DNA from: Rhodospirillaceae bacterium
GTDB lineage: Bacteria; Pseudomonadota; Alphaproteobacteria; Dongiales; Dongiaceae
Direction: 5' to 3'
Assembly: GCA_008012315.1 (NCBI GenBank)
Contig: SSEL01000009.1
Coordinates: forward strand, 277,768-341,767
DNA length: 64,000 nucleotides
The notes beneath the pieces are model-generated. The model made no database searches. It had not been told where the DNA came from and saw only the letters and a program-made list of their open reading frames with translations. Below, piece after piece: positions 25,231 to 34,102 of this stretch; position 1 is the first letter of the stretch; every line of letters begins with the position of its first letter. A program made the position numbers and the translations under genes.

Positions 25231-26790
25231 ATGAAGACTTTGAGTTTGAAGCGACGCCATTTCCTGGCGGGCAGCGCCGCCACCATCGGCCTCGGCATGG
25301 TGGGTTTGCCGACCGCCTGGGCCGAGGGCAAGACGCTGAAAATCCGCAATTACGCGGATATCCAGAATCTAGATCCGGCTTTTAACACCGCGCAGGCCGA
25401 TGCTGTCATCACTGACAGCCTGTTGCTGGGCCTGGTCCGTATGAAGACCGGCACGGAATGGGGTTGGGAAAAGGAAGCGGCAGCGGAAATCGAGCAGGTC
25501 GACCCGACCCATGTCCGCTTCAAACTGAAGTCCGGCCTGAAATGGTCGAACGGCTATGGCGCGCTCACCGCCGAAGACGTCAAATACAGCTTCGAGCGGG
25601 TCGCCAATCCTAAAGTGGAATCCCCCTATATCGATGACTGGGCGACGCTGGATCATGTGGAAGTGCATGACGAACTGAGCGGCACCATCGTCCTCAAGGA
25701 GCCCTTCGCCCCGCTCTGGACGACGACGCTGCAGGGCTGGGCCGGCAAGATCGTCTGCAAGGCGGCGATGGAAAAGCTGCCGGACCAGAAATTCACCACC
25801 ACCATGCCGGCCGTTTCCGGTCCCTATATGATCAAGGAATGGGTGCCGAAGCAGCGCCTGACCCTGGTCCGCAATCCGGATTACAGCGGCGGCGAAACGG
25901 CCTATTACGACCAGATCGAGGTCTATCCGATCGAAGACGAAAAAGCGGCGGAAATCGCCTTCGAATCCCGCGATCTGGATTTCACCGATATCAGCCTCAG
26001 CTCGCTCAAGACCTATAAGGACAAGGGCCTGCAGGATGCGAAGATCACCGAGCATCCGGCGCTGTCTTATGTCTGGTTCGGCCAGAACCAGGAAAACCCG
26101 GCGCTGAAGGACCCGAAGGTCCGTGAAGCGATCCAGAAGGCGATCGACGTCAATACCGTGCTGGATGCTGCCTATTTTGGGGGCGCGACCCGTGCAACCG
26201 GCATCATCGCCCCCGGCCTCGTCGGCCATCGCGAAGCCAATCTGACCAAGTTCGATCCCGATGCGGCGCGCGAGGAGCTCAAGGCCGCCGGCGCCGAGGG
26301 GCTGAAGGTGAAGCTCTCCTTCCTGAACAAGGCGGAATGGGTTGCCGCCGCCCAGGTCATCCAGGCCAATCTCGCCGATGTCGGCGTCGACGTGACCCTG
26401 GAGCCGCTGGATTCCGGTACCTTCTGGACGATCGGTGACGAGAAGTCCGGCAATGGCTGGAAGGACCTGCAACTGCTGCTCGGCCGCTTCTCGATGAATC
26501 CGGATCCGGCCTGGGCGACCGCCTGGTTCACCTGCAAGCAGGTCGGCGTCTGGGACTGGGAGCGTTTCTGCAGCAAGGACTTCGACGAGATGCACGAAGC
26601 CGCCTTACGCGAGCTTGATCCCGCCAAGCGGGGCGAGATGTATGTGAAGATGCAGGACATTATGGAAAAGTCGGGCAGCTATCTGTTCCTAACCCATGAA
26701 GCGACTGCGGCGATTTATCGTAATACCGTTGCACCGGCCCTGAAGCCGGATGGCACGGCGGTTCTTTGGCGCTTCGGAGCGGCTGCCTAA
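25231..26790 (+). CDS. ABC transporter substrate-binding protein, peptide type (SBP family 5), Tat signal
   Basis: 519 residues. The N-terminus has a twin-arginine signal, LKRRHFLAGSAATIGL, ending near AWAEG. The mature part shows family 5 features: PTHVRFKLKSGLKWSNG, LTAEDVKYSFERVANPK, FESRDLDFTDI, then REAIQKAIDVNTVLDAAY. ATG 25231 is preceded by GGGGGA; the frame is open from 25156. It is the first gene of a complete five-gene ABC operon (two permeases, two ATPases). Ligand is probably an oligo- or dipeptide or a related amide. Confidence 0.93.
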   Translation: MKTLSLKRRHFLAGSAATIGLGMVGLPTAWAEGKTLKIRNYADIQNLDPAFNTAQADAVITDSLLLGLVRMKTGTEWGWEKEAAAEIEQVDPTHVRFKLKSGLKWSNGYGALTAEDVKYSFERVANPKVESPYIDDWATLDHVEVHDELSGTIVLKEPFAPLWTTTLQGWAGKIVCKAAMEKLPDQKFTTTMPAVSGPYMIKEWVPKQRLTLVRNPDYSGGETAYYDQIEVYPIEDEKAAEIAFESRDLDFTDISLSSLKTYKDKGLQDAKITEHPALSYVWFGQNQENPALKDPKVREAIQKAIDVNTVLDAAYFGGATRATGIIAPGLVGHREANLTKFDPDAAREELKAAGAEGLKVKLSFLNKAEWVAAAQVIQANLADVGVDVTLEPLDSGTFWTIGDEKSGNGWKDLQLLLGRFSMNPDPAWATAWFTCKQVGVWDWERFCSKDFDEMHEAALRELDPAKRGEMYVKMQDIMEKSGSYLFLTHEATAAIYRNTVAPALKPDGTAVLWRFGAAA

Positions 26791-26871
26791 GCGTCTATTA
26801 TCGGAAGACCGGCAATGGCGGCGGGGTATCGGCCCTGCCGCCATTGCCGCTTAAGGAATTGAGGCTCGGTG

Positions 26872-27816
26872 ATGTGGCTTTACGCCCTGCAACGCTTTGG
26901 GATGGCGCTTCTGGTCTGCGTGCTGTCGGTCACTGTACTGTTCTGCATCGCCTATGTGATTCCCGGGGATCCCACCGCGATCGCGCTGGGCCCGCGCGCG
27001 ACGCCGGCAATGCGCGAGGCTTTGCGCATCCGCATGGGCCTGGGTGAGCCTATCTATATCCAGCTCTATCACTTCTTCAGCAGCCTGTTGCGGGGCGATC
27101 TTGGGGTGGATGTCTGGAGCAATCGCCCCGTCATCGATATCGTCAAGGAGACCCTGCCGAAGACCATGATCCTGGCGGTGACCGGCCTCGGCTGGGCGGC
27201 CGCGCTCGGCATTCCGCTCGGCTGCTATTCGGCGATCCGCCGGAACAAGCTGGATGACCGCATCATCGGCATCTTTTCCATCGCGATGATTTCGACGCCG
27301 TCCTTCCTGACGGCCATCTATGCCCTGCTGGTCTTCGCCGTCACCTTGAACTGGCTGCCGGCGATCGGCGCCGGTGAGCCGGGGAATTTCGGTGACCAGG
27401 TAGTGCATCTCATTCTGCCGGCCTTCGCCATCGGCTTTGCCTGGGTCGGCTATCTTTCGCGGCTGGTGCGCGCCACCATGCTGGAAGTGCTCAACGAGAC
27501 CCATATCCGTTTCTCCCGTGCCTTCGGCCTGCCGGAATGGAAGATCACGTTGAAATATGCGTTGAAGATCGCCGTCCTGCCGACCATCACCCTGCTTGGG
27601 ATGGCCTATGGCGGGCTGCTGTCCAGCGCCGTCTTTGCGGAAATCATCTTCAATCGTCCCGGTGTCGGGCAATCGGCGCTGGCGGCGGTGAATACCCGGA
27701 ACTATCCGGTCATGATGGGGCTCACGCTGTCGACGATCTTCGTTTTCACCATGTGTACGCTGATCGCCGATCTGCTGGTCGCCGCGTTGGATCCGAAGAT
27801 CCGGAAGGGATTGTGA
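26872..27816 (+). CDS. ABC transporter permease, DppB/OppB type
   Basis: 314 residues with six predicted helices. It shows the N-terminal LQRFGMALLVCVLSVTVLFC, GDPTAIALGP, and the cytoplasmic EAA-like loop KITLKYALKIAVLPTIT, and ends with the type I motif IADLLVAALDPKIRKG. GTG 26869 or ATG 26872 are both possible; the latter is chosen. Three bases separate it from the second permease, confirming one operon. Confidence 0.93.
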   Translation: MWLYALQRFGMALLVCVLSVTVLFCIAYVIPGDPTAIALGPRATPAMREALRIRMGLGEPIYIQLYHFFSSLLRGDLGVDVWSNRPVIDIVKETLPKTMILAVTGLGWAAALGIPLGCYSAIRRNKLDDRIIGIFSIAMISTPSFLTAIYALLVFAVTLNWLPAIGAGEPGNFGDQVVHLILPAFAIGFAWVGYLSRLVRATMLEVLNETHIRFSRAFGLPEWKITLKYALKIAVLPTITLLGMAYGGLLSSAVFAEIIFNRPGVGQSALAAVNTRNYPVMMGLTLSTIFVFTMCTLIADLLVAALDPKIRKGL

Positions 27817-27818
27817 TC

Positions 27819-28694
27819 ATGGCAGTGGAACAATCGCAATCGACCCGGCCGCAATTGACTGCGCGCATTCCGGAATTCTTCAAGGATCCGGTCACGATCT
27901 TCGCCTGCTGTATCGTCTTCGCTTTCTTCTTCCTGGGCTTTTTCGGCGAATATCTGGCGCCTTACAAGATCACCGCGCTCGATATGACGCATCGTTTCGG
28001 CGCCCCCAGCTTGGCGCATTGGCTCGGCACCGACAATCTCGGCCGCGATACCTTCTCGCGCGTACTGGCGGGTACCCGCGTGGCGCTGACGGTCTCGATC
28101 CTGGCGATCGGGGCTTCCGTCTCCTGCGGCATCGTGCTCGGCCTGCTCGCCGGCTACGGTCCGCGCTGGCTCGACAATCTGCTGATGCTGCTGCTCGATA
28201 GCATCTATTCCTTCCCCTATATCATGCTGGCTTTGGCAGCGATCACGCTCTTCGGCTCCAGCCAGTTCATCGTCGTGCTGGTGGTGGCGATCACCACCAT
28301 GCCGACCTATGCCCGCCTGATCCGCACCTCGACCCTGTCGGTGCGCAACCACGAATACATCCTGGCGGCGCGGTCGATGAATATCGGTCATCTGCAGATC
28401 GTGCTGCGCCATATCCTGCCGAACGTGATCGGCCCGGTCTTCATCCTGGTCAGCATGGATATTCCCGTGGTCATCACCGTCGAGGCGGCCCTGAGTTTCC
28501 TCGGTCTCGGTGTGCCGCCGCCGGCACCGAGCTGGGGACGCATGCTGAATGACGGCTATACCCTGATCCGCCAGACGCCCTGGCTGGTCATTGCCGGCGG
28601 CATCCCGCTGATGCTGACGACGCTCGGCTTCACCCTGCTCGGCGAAAAGCTGCGTGATGTGTTGGATCCCAAATTGCAGGTGCGCCGGGCATGA
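27819..28694 (+). CDS. ABC transporter permease, DppC/OppC type
   Basis: 291 residues; partner permease of the preceding protein. Recognisable by the short cytoplasmic N-terminus, the first helix IFACCIVFAFFFLGFFGEYL, the periplasmic LGTDNLGRDTFSRVLAGTRV block, the EAA loop ILAARSMNIGHLQIVLRHILPN and the C-terminal LGEKLRDVLDPKLQ. Its reading frame is open upstream, but ATG 27819 immediately follows the upstream stop. The stop overlaps the next ATPase start by four bases. Confidence 0.94.
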   Translation: MAVEQSQSTRPQLTARIPEFFKDPVTIFACCIVFAFFFLGFFGEYLAPYKITALDMTHRFGAPSLAHWLGTDNLGRDTFSRVLAGTRVALTVSILAIGASVSCGIVLGLLAGYGPRWLDNLLMLLLDSIYSFPYIMLALAAITLFGSSQFIVVLVVAITTMPTYARLIRTSTLSVRNHEYILAARSMNIGHLQIVLRHILPNVIGPVFILVSMDIPVVITVEAALSFLGLGVPPPAPSWGRMLNDGYTLIRQTPWLVIAGGIPLMLTTLGFTLLGEKLRDVLDPKLQVRRA

Positions 28695-29689
28695 GCAGCA
28701 AAATGGAGATGGAAAAAAATGCACCGGTGCTGGAGATCAACAACCTCTCCGTCGGTTTCAACGGCGCGCGCGGCCAAGCCATTGCGGTCAAGGATGTCAG
28801 CCTCACCGTGCCGCCCGGCAAGGTGGTCGGCATTGTCGGCGAAAGCGGCTCCGGCAAGACGACCCTGATCTCCGCCGCTCTGGGGCTGATCAGCCGGCAG
28901 ACGGCCGAGATCACCGGCAAAGTGAAATTCGAGGGCCGCGATATCCTGAACATGAGCGAGCGGGAGCTGCGGGCCATTCGCGGCACCGATATCGCCATGA
29001 TCTTCCAGGACCCGATGACGGCGCTCAATCCGTCGATGTCGATCGGCACGCTGATGACCGATATCCAGTATCGCGACCGCGGCGTCAGTATGACGGAGAA
29101 GCGCCGAAAGGCGGTCGAGATGCTGCGCCATGTCGGCATTCCCGATCCGGAATCGCGCCTGACGCAATATCCGCATGAATTCAGCGGCGGCATGCGCCAG
29201 CGTATCTGCATCGCCATGGCATTGCTGGGGCAGCCGCGTCTGCTGATCGCCGATGAACCGACCACGGCGCTCGATGTCACCATGGAAGCGCAGATCATTC
29301 ACCTGCTGCGCAAGCTGCAGCGGGATTTCCATACCTCCATCGTCTTCGTCTCGCATAATCTCGGCATCATTGCCGAGATCTGCGACTACGTCGCCGTGCT
29401 CTATGCCGGCTGCCTGGTGGAACAAGGCGAGGTCGATCACATCTTCCACAATCCGCAGCACCCCTATACCAAGGCGCTGCTGGCCTGCGATCCGGCCTTG
29501 CTGCCGGAACAAGTGACGGATTTTCCGGCCATTCCGGGCGAAGTACCGGGACCGTTCGACCGCCCCACCGGCTGTATTTTCCAGGCGCGCTGCAATCTCG
29601 CGGCGGATATCTGCCGCCAGGTATCGCCGCCCTTGCGACCGGTCGAGGCCAATCATGCGGCCGCCTGCCATATGGCGAAAGGGATCTGA
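28691..29689 (+). CDS. ABC transporter ATP-binding protein, DppD/OppD type
   Basis: 332 residues. Walker A is [14 protein letters not shown], the Q-loop is IFQDPMTALNP, the ABC signature is EFSGGMRQRICIAMAL, Walker B is LLIADEPTTALDVT and the switch histidine is in VSHNLGI. The C-terminal oligopeptide/dipeptide extension is present (FDRPTGCIFQARCNLA, with further cysteines ICRQV and ACHM), typical of the peptide/nickel importer ATPases. Next ATPase starts 1 base after its stop. Confidence 0.95.
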   Translation: MSSKMEMEKNAPVLEINNLSVGFNGARGQAIAVKDVSLTVPPGKVVGIVGESGSGKTTLISAALGLISRQTAEITGKVKFEGRDILNMSERELRAIRGTDIAMIFQDPMTALNPSMSIGTLMTDIQYRDRGVSMTEKRRKAVEMLRHVGIPDPESRLTQYPHEFSGGMRQRICIAMALLGQPRLLIADEPTTALDVTMEAQIIHLLRKLQRDFHTSIVFVSHNLGIIAEICDYVAVLYAGCLVEQGEVDHIFHNPQHPYTKALLACDPALLPEQVTDFPAIPGEVPGPFDRPTGCIFQARCNLAADICRQVSPPLRPVEANHAAACHMAKGI

Positions 29690-29690
29690 C

Positions 29691-30665
29691 ATGCTGCAAG
29701 TGAAGGATCTCCGCGTCCGTTTCCGCACCATGGGTGGCCTGAAAGCATTGGTGAAGGGAAAGAGCGATCCCTTCATCGATGCGGTGCTGAATGTCTCGCT
29801 GTCGATCGCGCCGGGAACCACGTTGGGCCTGGTCGGTGAAAGCGGCTCGGGCAAATCGACCCTGGGCCGCGCCATCATGGGCCTTACCAAGACGACCGCC
29901 GGCACCGTCACATTTGACGGCCAAACCCTGATCGCGCCCGGTCTCGACCGGTCGCAGGAAATCCGCGCCCATTCGGCGATGATGTTCCAGGATCCGATCT
30001 CCAGTCTCAGTCCGCGCCTCCGGGTGCGTTCGTTGATCGCCGAAGCGCTGAAGATCCGCAACTGGCCAGCCAGCAAGATCGATGCCGAAATCGATCGCCT
30101 GCTCTCGACTGTCGGCCTGCCGGCCTCGCTGCGCAGCCGCTATCCGCACCAGCTTTCCGGCGGCCAGGCGCGCCGTGTCGGTGTGGCGCGGGCGCTCGCC
30201 TTGCAACCGAAGCTCATCATTGCCGACGAGCCGACCGCCGGGCTCGATGTGTCGGTCCAGGGCGAGTTGCTGAACCTGCTGCACCGGGTGCAGAAGGATA
30301 CCGGCTGCGCGCTGCTGTTCATCACCCATAATCTCTCGGTGGCGCAGCATTTCTGCGACGAACTGGCGATCATGTATCTCGGCCGCATCGTCGAGATCGG
30401 CTCGGCCGATGACGTGGCGCGCCACGCGCAGCATCCCTATGCCCATGGCCTGTTCTCGGCGCAGCCTTATCCCGATCCGCGGCGGCGGCGCACCGATATC
30501 CAACTGACCGGCGAAGTGCCAAGCCTGGCGCAGCGTCCGGAAGGTTGCGATTTCCACACCCGCTGTCCGAAGGCGCAGCCGCGCTGCAGCCGGGAAGTCC
30601 CGCTGCTGGGCCAGGCCGTGCCGGGCGCCGATGTGGCCTGCTTCTACCCCGAGACAGCGGCCTGA
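29691..30665 (+). CDS. ABC transporter ATP-binding protein, DppF/OppF type
   Basis: 324 residues, the second ATPase of the heterodimeric pair. Walker [20 protein letters not shown]-loop [13 protein letters not shown], signature [16 protein letters not shown], Walker [13 protein letters not shown], and the C-terminal cysteine segment [19 protein letters not shown] 29691 immediately follows the previous stop (TGACATG). Together with genes from 25231 it makes a full importer. A cupin gene follows 55 bases later. Confidence 0.95.
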   Translation: MLQVKDLRVRFRTMGGLKALVKGKSDPFIDAVLNVSLSIAPGTTLGLVGESGSGKSTLGRAIMGLTKTTAGTVTFDGQTLIAPGLDRSQEIRAHSAMMFQDPISSLSPRLRVRSLIAEALKIRNWPASKIDAEIDRLLSTVGLPASLRSRYPHQLSGGQARRVGVARALALQPKLIIADEPTAGLDVSVQGELLNLLHRVQKDTGCALLFITHNLSVAQHFCDELAIMYLGRIVEIGSADDVARHAQHPYAHGLFSAQPYPDPRRRRTDIQLTGEVPSLAQRPEGCDFHTRCPKAQPRCSREVPLLGQAVPGADVACFYPETAA

Positions 30666-30720
30666 CACATCGCAACGCGAGGTGCTATCATGGCTGTGAC
30701 GTAATGACGGAGCAGTCGCG

Positions 30721-31185
30721 ATGACCGAAGCAGAGGCGAAGTGGAAGCATGACGGCGTGCGGGTCATGCCGGGTAATGCACTGGACGGCAATACGGCGCA
30801 GACGCCCGGGATGGACCGGAAGGCTGCGATCAATTACGCCCGCGTCGGCGCACAGAAGCTCTGGGCCGGCACCGTCACCATCCATGCCAATGCGAAAACC
30901 GGCGCGCATCATCACGGGGCGCTGGAAAGCGTGATCTATGTCGTGCGCGGCAAGGCGCGCATGCGCTGGGGCGAGAATTTGGAATTCACCGCCGAAGCCG
31001 GCCCGGGCGATTTCATCTATGTGCCGCCTTATGTGCCGCACCAGGAAATCAATGCCAGCCGCGAAGAGGTTCTGGAATGCGTCCTCGTGCGCAGCGATGG
31101 CGAGGCGGTGGTCGTCAATCTCGATATCGAGCCGGTCGAAAAGCCGGAAGAGGTGCTGTGGGTCGATCCGATCCACAAGGGCTGA
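30721..31185 (+). CDS. Cupin-domain protein
   Basis: 154-residue single-domain cupin. Metal-ligand motif 1 reads AHHHGALESVIYVVRGKARM, and motif 2 is GDFIYVPPYVPHQEIN. The active metal and substrate cannot be told from sequence. It lies 55 bases after the ABC operon in the same direction and may be co-transcribed. A strong hairpin follows at 31252-31283. Confidence 0.88.
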   Translation: MTEAEAKWKHDGVRVMPGNALDGNTAQTPGMDRKAAINYARVGAQKLWAGTVTIHANAKTGAHHHGALESVIYVVRGKARMRWGENLEFTAEAGPGDFIYVPPYVPHQEINASREEVLECVLVRSDGEAVVVNLDIEPVEKPEEVLWVDPIHKG

Positions 31186-31196
31186 CAGCGCTAGGA

Positions 31197-31238
31197 GCTG
31201 ACAGGGGCCCAGGGGCTGACAGGGGCCCAGGGGCTGAC
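31197..31238 (+). repeat. Short tandem repeat, 18-base unit, 2.3 copies
   Basis: The unit GCTGACAGGGGCCCAGGG occurs at 31197-31214 and again at 31215-31232, with the first 6 bases repeated once more. It is non-coding, just after the cupin stop. A GGGGCCC core gives local palindromes. Likely slippage product. Confidence 0.85.
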
Positions 31239-31251
31239 GAGGAGAGAAAGT

Positions 31252-31283
31252 ATGGGGCGGTACGCTGCTCCGTGCCGCCCCAT
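31252..31283. terminator. Strong hairpin between convergent cupin and dps genes
   Basis: Arms ATGGGGCGGTACG (31252-31264) and CGTGCCGCCCCAT (31271-31283), 12 of 13 paired, loop CTGCTC. The minus-strand side is followed by a pyrimidine-rich stretch. Probable shared terminator for the cupin (+) and dps (-) genes. Confidence 0.7.
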
Positions 31284-31294
31284 GTCAAAGAGGC

Positions 31295-31795
31295 TTACTT
31301 CTTGCTGCCTTTCGCCGGGCTCGGCACCAGATGGGATTCGATCAGCCAGATCTGCTGGTCGATGCCGCGGGAAATCTCGGTGAAGAGATCGGCCGTGTCG
31401 GCGTCGCCGAAGCCGGCGCTGTCGTCGATCGCCTTGCGGGCCGATTTGCCGAATTCCGCCAGCGCCGTGGTCACGGCATCGATATGCGCCGCGCTATCGG
31501 CGATCCCCAGCGGATAAGGCTTCAGGAAGGATTTCTTGGCGGCGGTCTGGACACCGCCTTCGGCCGTGCCGCCCAGCGCGCCGGTCCGTTCGGCGATCAT
31601 GTCATAGAAGCCGACCAGCTCGCCGGCGACGCGGTCGAACAGCTCGTGGATGCCGATGAAATTCTCGCCACGGACATTCCAATGCGCCTGCTTGGTCTGC
31701 TGATGCAGGTCGATGGCGGCCGCGAGATGCTCGTTCAGCAGGGCAACCGATTTTGCCCGGACATTTTCCGACAGGGTATTCTTCGTATGGTACAT
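31295..31795 (-). CDS. dps: Dps-family ferritin-like DNA-protection protein
   Basis: Dodecameric ferritin-like protein that oxidises and stores Fe(II) with peroxide. The inter-subunit ferroxidase residues are in place: the His of AHWNVRGENF, the His and Asp in IHELFDRVAGEL, and the Glu following. It has the usual ~166 residues. Start ATG 31795 (MYHTKNTLS) is supported by GGAGAAGG in front; ATG 31810 would add MEKAT. It ends with the basic tail PAKGSKK. The gene is convergent with the cupin. Confidence 0.93.
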   Translation of the reverse strand: MYHTKNTLSENVRAKSVALLNEHLAAAIDLHQQTKQAHWNVRGENFIGIHELFDRVAGELVGFYDMIAERTGALGGTAEGGVQTAAKKSFLKPYPLGIADSAAHIDAVTTALAEFGKSARKAIDDSAGFGDADTADLFTEISRGIDQQIWLIESHLVPSPAKGSKK

Positions 31796-31938
31796 GGTGG
31801 CCTTCTCCATCTTGTTTGGCTCGGCAGGGAATTCGGGACAGCCCGACAGGGCAGGGCGGTATGCTCCCTGCTTGCCGGGCTGGCGTCAATCCTTCGTCGC
31901 AACGGTCGCGCGATAAACTACCGTTGCGCGACTTCTGG

Positions 31939-32904
31939 TCACAGATCGAGTTTCAGGCGGGGCGTTTTCGCTCGCGAACAGCAGACGGTCATGCAGTTAT
32001 TGGCGGCGCGCTCTTCATCCGTGAGAATCTGGTCGCGATGATCCGGCTCGCCTTCGAGGACATTGACGATGCAGGTGCCGCAAATGCCTTCCTCGCAGGC
32101 GCTGGGAATGAAAATCCCATTATCCCGCAGCACGTTAAGCAGGCTTTCATCGGCCCCGACGCTGAGGACCTTGCCGGAACTGGCGAGCTCGACCTCGAAT
32201 GCCTGGTCCGGCCCGGCTTCGGCGGGGCGCAGTTCGGGCGAGGCGCTGAAGGCTTCGAAATGTACCCGGTCGCTGGGCCAATGCGCGGCCGAGGCCTTGA
32301 CCGCCGCCATCAACCCGCTGGGACCGCAGCAGTAAATCCGGCCATTGGCCGGGACCTCGCGCAACAGCATCGCCAGGTCGAGACCCTTCTTGGGGTCGCC
32401 GCCGTCATGCACGAACTCGATCTTTCCGGCGAAGTCCGACTGTGCCAGCAGGTCGCGATAGGCCGTCATCTCGGCGGTGCGAGTGCAATAGTAAAGCCGA
32501 TAGGACCGTCCGGTCCGGTTCAGGGCACGCGCCATGGAAAGCAGCGGCGTGACCCCGATGCCGCCGGCGATCAGGATATAGGTCTCGGCATCCAGCTTGA
32601 GCTGGAAATTATTGCGGGGCGCATCGATTTTCAGCAGGTCGCCGACCTTGACCTGGTCATGCATGAAGTTCGATCCGCCGCGGCTGTCGAGCGATTTCAG
32701 CACGCCCAGCTCGTAGCGGTTCCCTTCGCCAGGGTCGTTGCACATCGAATAGTGCCGGATGACACCATTCGGCAGATGGACGCCGATATGGGCGCCAGCC
32801 GTGAAGGGCGGCAATGCCTGACCATCCTGGCTGACCAATTCGAACCCTTTGATGCCCCCGGCTTCCTGCCAGATACGGGCGACACGAACCTGTAGAATAT
32901 CCAT
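31939..32904 (-). CDS. PDR/VanB-type oxygenase reductase (FMN, NAD, 2Fe-2S)
   Basis: 321-residue phthalate-dioxygenase-reductase-like flavoprotein. The N-terminal ferredoxin-reductase FMN-binding part has IRHYSMCNDPGEGNRYELGV; the NAD-binding part has YILIAGGIGVTPLLSMARAL and CCGPSGLM. The C-terminal plant-type ferredoxin holds the cysteines in CEEGICGTCIVNV and CMTVCCSRA. It normally passes electrons from NADH to a Rieske oxygenase; no Rieske protein is encoded in the window, though a TauD-type dioxygenase is divergent on the other side. Confidence 0.92.
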   Translation of the reverse strand: MDILQVRVARIWQEAGGIKGFELVSQDGQALPPFTAGAHIGVHLPNGVIRHYSMCNDPGEGNRYELGVLKSLDSRGGSNFMHDQVKVGDLLKIDAPRNNFQLKLDAETYILIAGGIGVTPLLSMARALNRTGRSYRLYYCTRTAEMTAYRDLLAQSDFAGKIEFVHDGGDPKKGLDLAMLLREVPANGRIYCCGPSGLMAAVKASAAHWPSDRVHFEAFSASPELRPAEAGPDQAFEVELASSGKVLSVGADESLLNVLRDNGIFIPSACEEGICGTCIVNVLEGEPDHRDQILTDEERAANNCMTVCCSRAKTPRLKLDL

Positions 32905-33061
32905 GTGCGTCTTACGGCTTTATGGCTGAAACTGATCCCCGATATAGGGCCTTGTGAGGCTTGCGTCGATGCGAAAGAGCGACCTGGATGGACCAATCTC
33001 CGACAAGTCGCCATAATCTGGTAGGAAAATCCTACGGGCAACTTGGAGAGGACACGTTTTC

Positions 33062-33958
33062 ATGGGTCAGGAACTCCAGATCAAGCCGGTCACGCCGAAT
33101 TTGGGCGCTGAGATCAGCGGGATCGATCTCCGCAAAGCGGATGCCACCGTAATCGCAGCGATCGGTCGGGCCTTTGCCGACCATTCCGTCCTCTTCATCC
33201 GGGACCAGGACTTGACGCCGGACGACCTTCTGGCGGTCACGCGTCGTTTCGGCACGGTCCTGCGGGTACCTTATGTCAGCGGCATGGAAAGCCATCCGGA
33301 CATCATCGCCGTCCTCAAGGAGGCCGATGAGCGCAAGATTTCCACCTTCGGCGGAACCTGGCACAGTGATTTTTCCTTCCTGCCCCAGCCGCCGGCGGCC
33401 ACCCTGCTTTATGCCATCGAACTGCCGGAACTGGGCGGCGACACCGTCTGGTCCAGCCAATATGTCGCCTATGAGACGCTTTCGGCGGGCCTGCAACGAT
33501 TGCTCGATCCGCTGCGCGCCGTTCATACCGGCTGGCCGCATGGCACCATGGGGCCGTCGCCGGACGTGCCGGTCAGCCGCTCGGTCAAGATGGTCCGCAA
33601 CGATCCTTCGGCCGATCGCGAGACGGCACATCCGGTGGTGCGGCGCCATCCGGTGACCGGCCGCAAGGCGCTGTTCGTCAATCCGGTCTATACCCAGCGT
33701 TTCGAGAATATGACCGTGGCGGAATCGAAGCCGCTGCTGGATTATCTCTATCAGCATAGCGTCCGGGCCGATTTCACCTGCCGGCTGCGCTGGCGTCCCG
33801 GCACATTGACGATGTGGGACAACCGAGCCACCTTGCATCTGGCGGTCAACGATTATGATGGCCATCGCCGCCTGCTTTATCGCACCACGACGGCCGGCGA
33901 AGTGCCGGTCGGCGCCGACCAGGATGAGGGACAGGCCGCAATACGCCGACGCGCCTAG
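33062..33958 (+). CDS. TauD/TfdA-family Fe(II)/2-oxoglutarate dioxygenase
   Basis: 298 residues. The Fe-binding triad fits: His and Asp in GTWHSDFSF and the distal His in RATLHLAVNDY; the Arg of HRRLLYRTT would bind 2-oxoglutarate. The N-terminal block EISGIDLRKADATVI and AFADHSVLFIRDQDLT are typical. Substrate unknown. TTGGAGAGG precedes ATG 33062 well. It is divergent from the VanB-type reductase. Its stop codon TAG is part of the palindrome at 33955-34049. Confidence 0.92.
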   Translation: MGQELQIKPVTPNLGAEISGIDLRKADATVIAAIGRAFADHSVLFIRDQDLTPDDLLAVTRRFGTVLRVPYVSGMESHPDIIAVLKEADERKISTFGGTWHSDFSFLPQPPAATLLYAIELPELGGDTVWSSQYVAYETLSAGLQRLLDPLRAVHTGWPHGTMGPSPDVPVSRSVKMVRNDPSADRETAHPVVRRHPVTGRKALFVNPVYTQRFENMTVAESKPLLDYLYQHSVRADFTCRLRWRPGTLTMWDNRATLHLAVNDYDGHRRLLYRTTTAGEVPVGADQDEGQAAIRRRA

Positions 33959-34049
33959 AGCGCGATCGTCTTTATCTTATGGATGAGAGGCGGATTCACG
34001 TTTTAGACAAAATCGCCAAGCGATTCCGTCTAAAACGATCCGGCTCTAG
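33955..34049. repeat. Nested palindromic element (REP-like) after the dioxygenase gene
   Basis: Outer arms CTAGAGCGCGATCGT (33955-33969) and ACGATCCGGCTCTAG (34035-34049) pair in 13 of 15 positions. Inner arms GTTTTAGACAAAATCGC (34000-34016) and GCGATTCCGTCTAAAAC (34020-34036) pair in 15 of 17 around a CAA loop. The stop codon of the dioxygenase lies in the left arm. Similar CTAGAGC-initiated elements are familiar as dispersed repeats in alphaproteobacterial genomes; no other copy is in the window. Confidence 0.8.
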
Positions 34050-34071
34050 GGCTAGGTCTGAGTCAGGTCCA

Positions 34072-34102
34072 GCGTGAGATCAAGTCAGGCGTGAGATCAA
34101 GT
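34072..34102. repeat. Two-copy direct repeat with 17-base period
   Basis: GCGTGAGATCAAGT occurs at 34072-34085 and again at 34089-34102. The second copy overlaps the stop and last codon of the MsrQ-like gene, so a slippage event has occurred at its 3' end. Confidence 0.75.

Noticed and set aside
31197..31238. Tandem repeats as the beginning of a CRISPR array
   Set aside because: The units abut directly with no spacers and only 2.3 copies are present; no cas gene is near.
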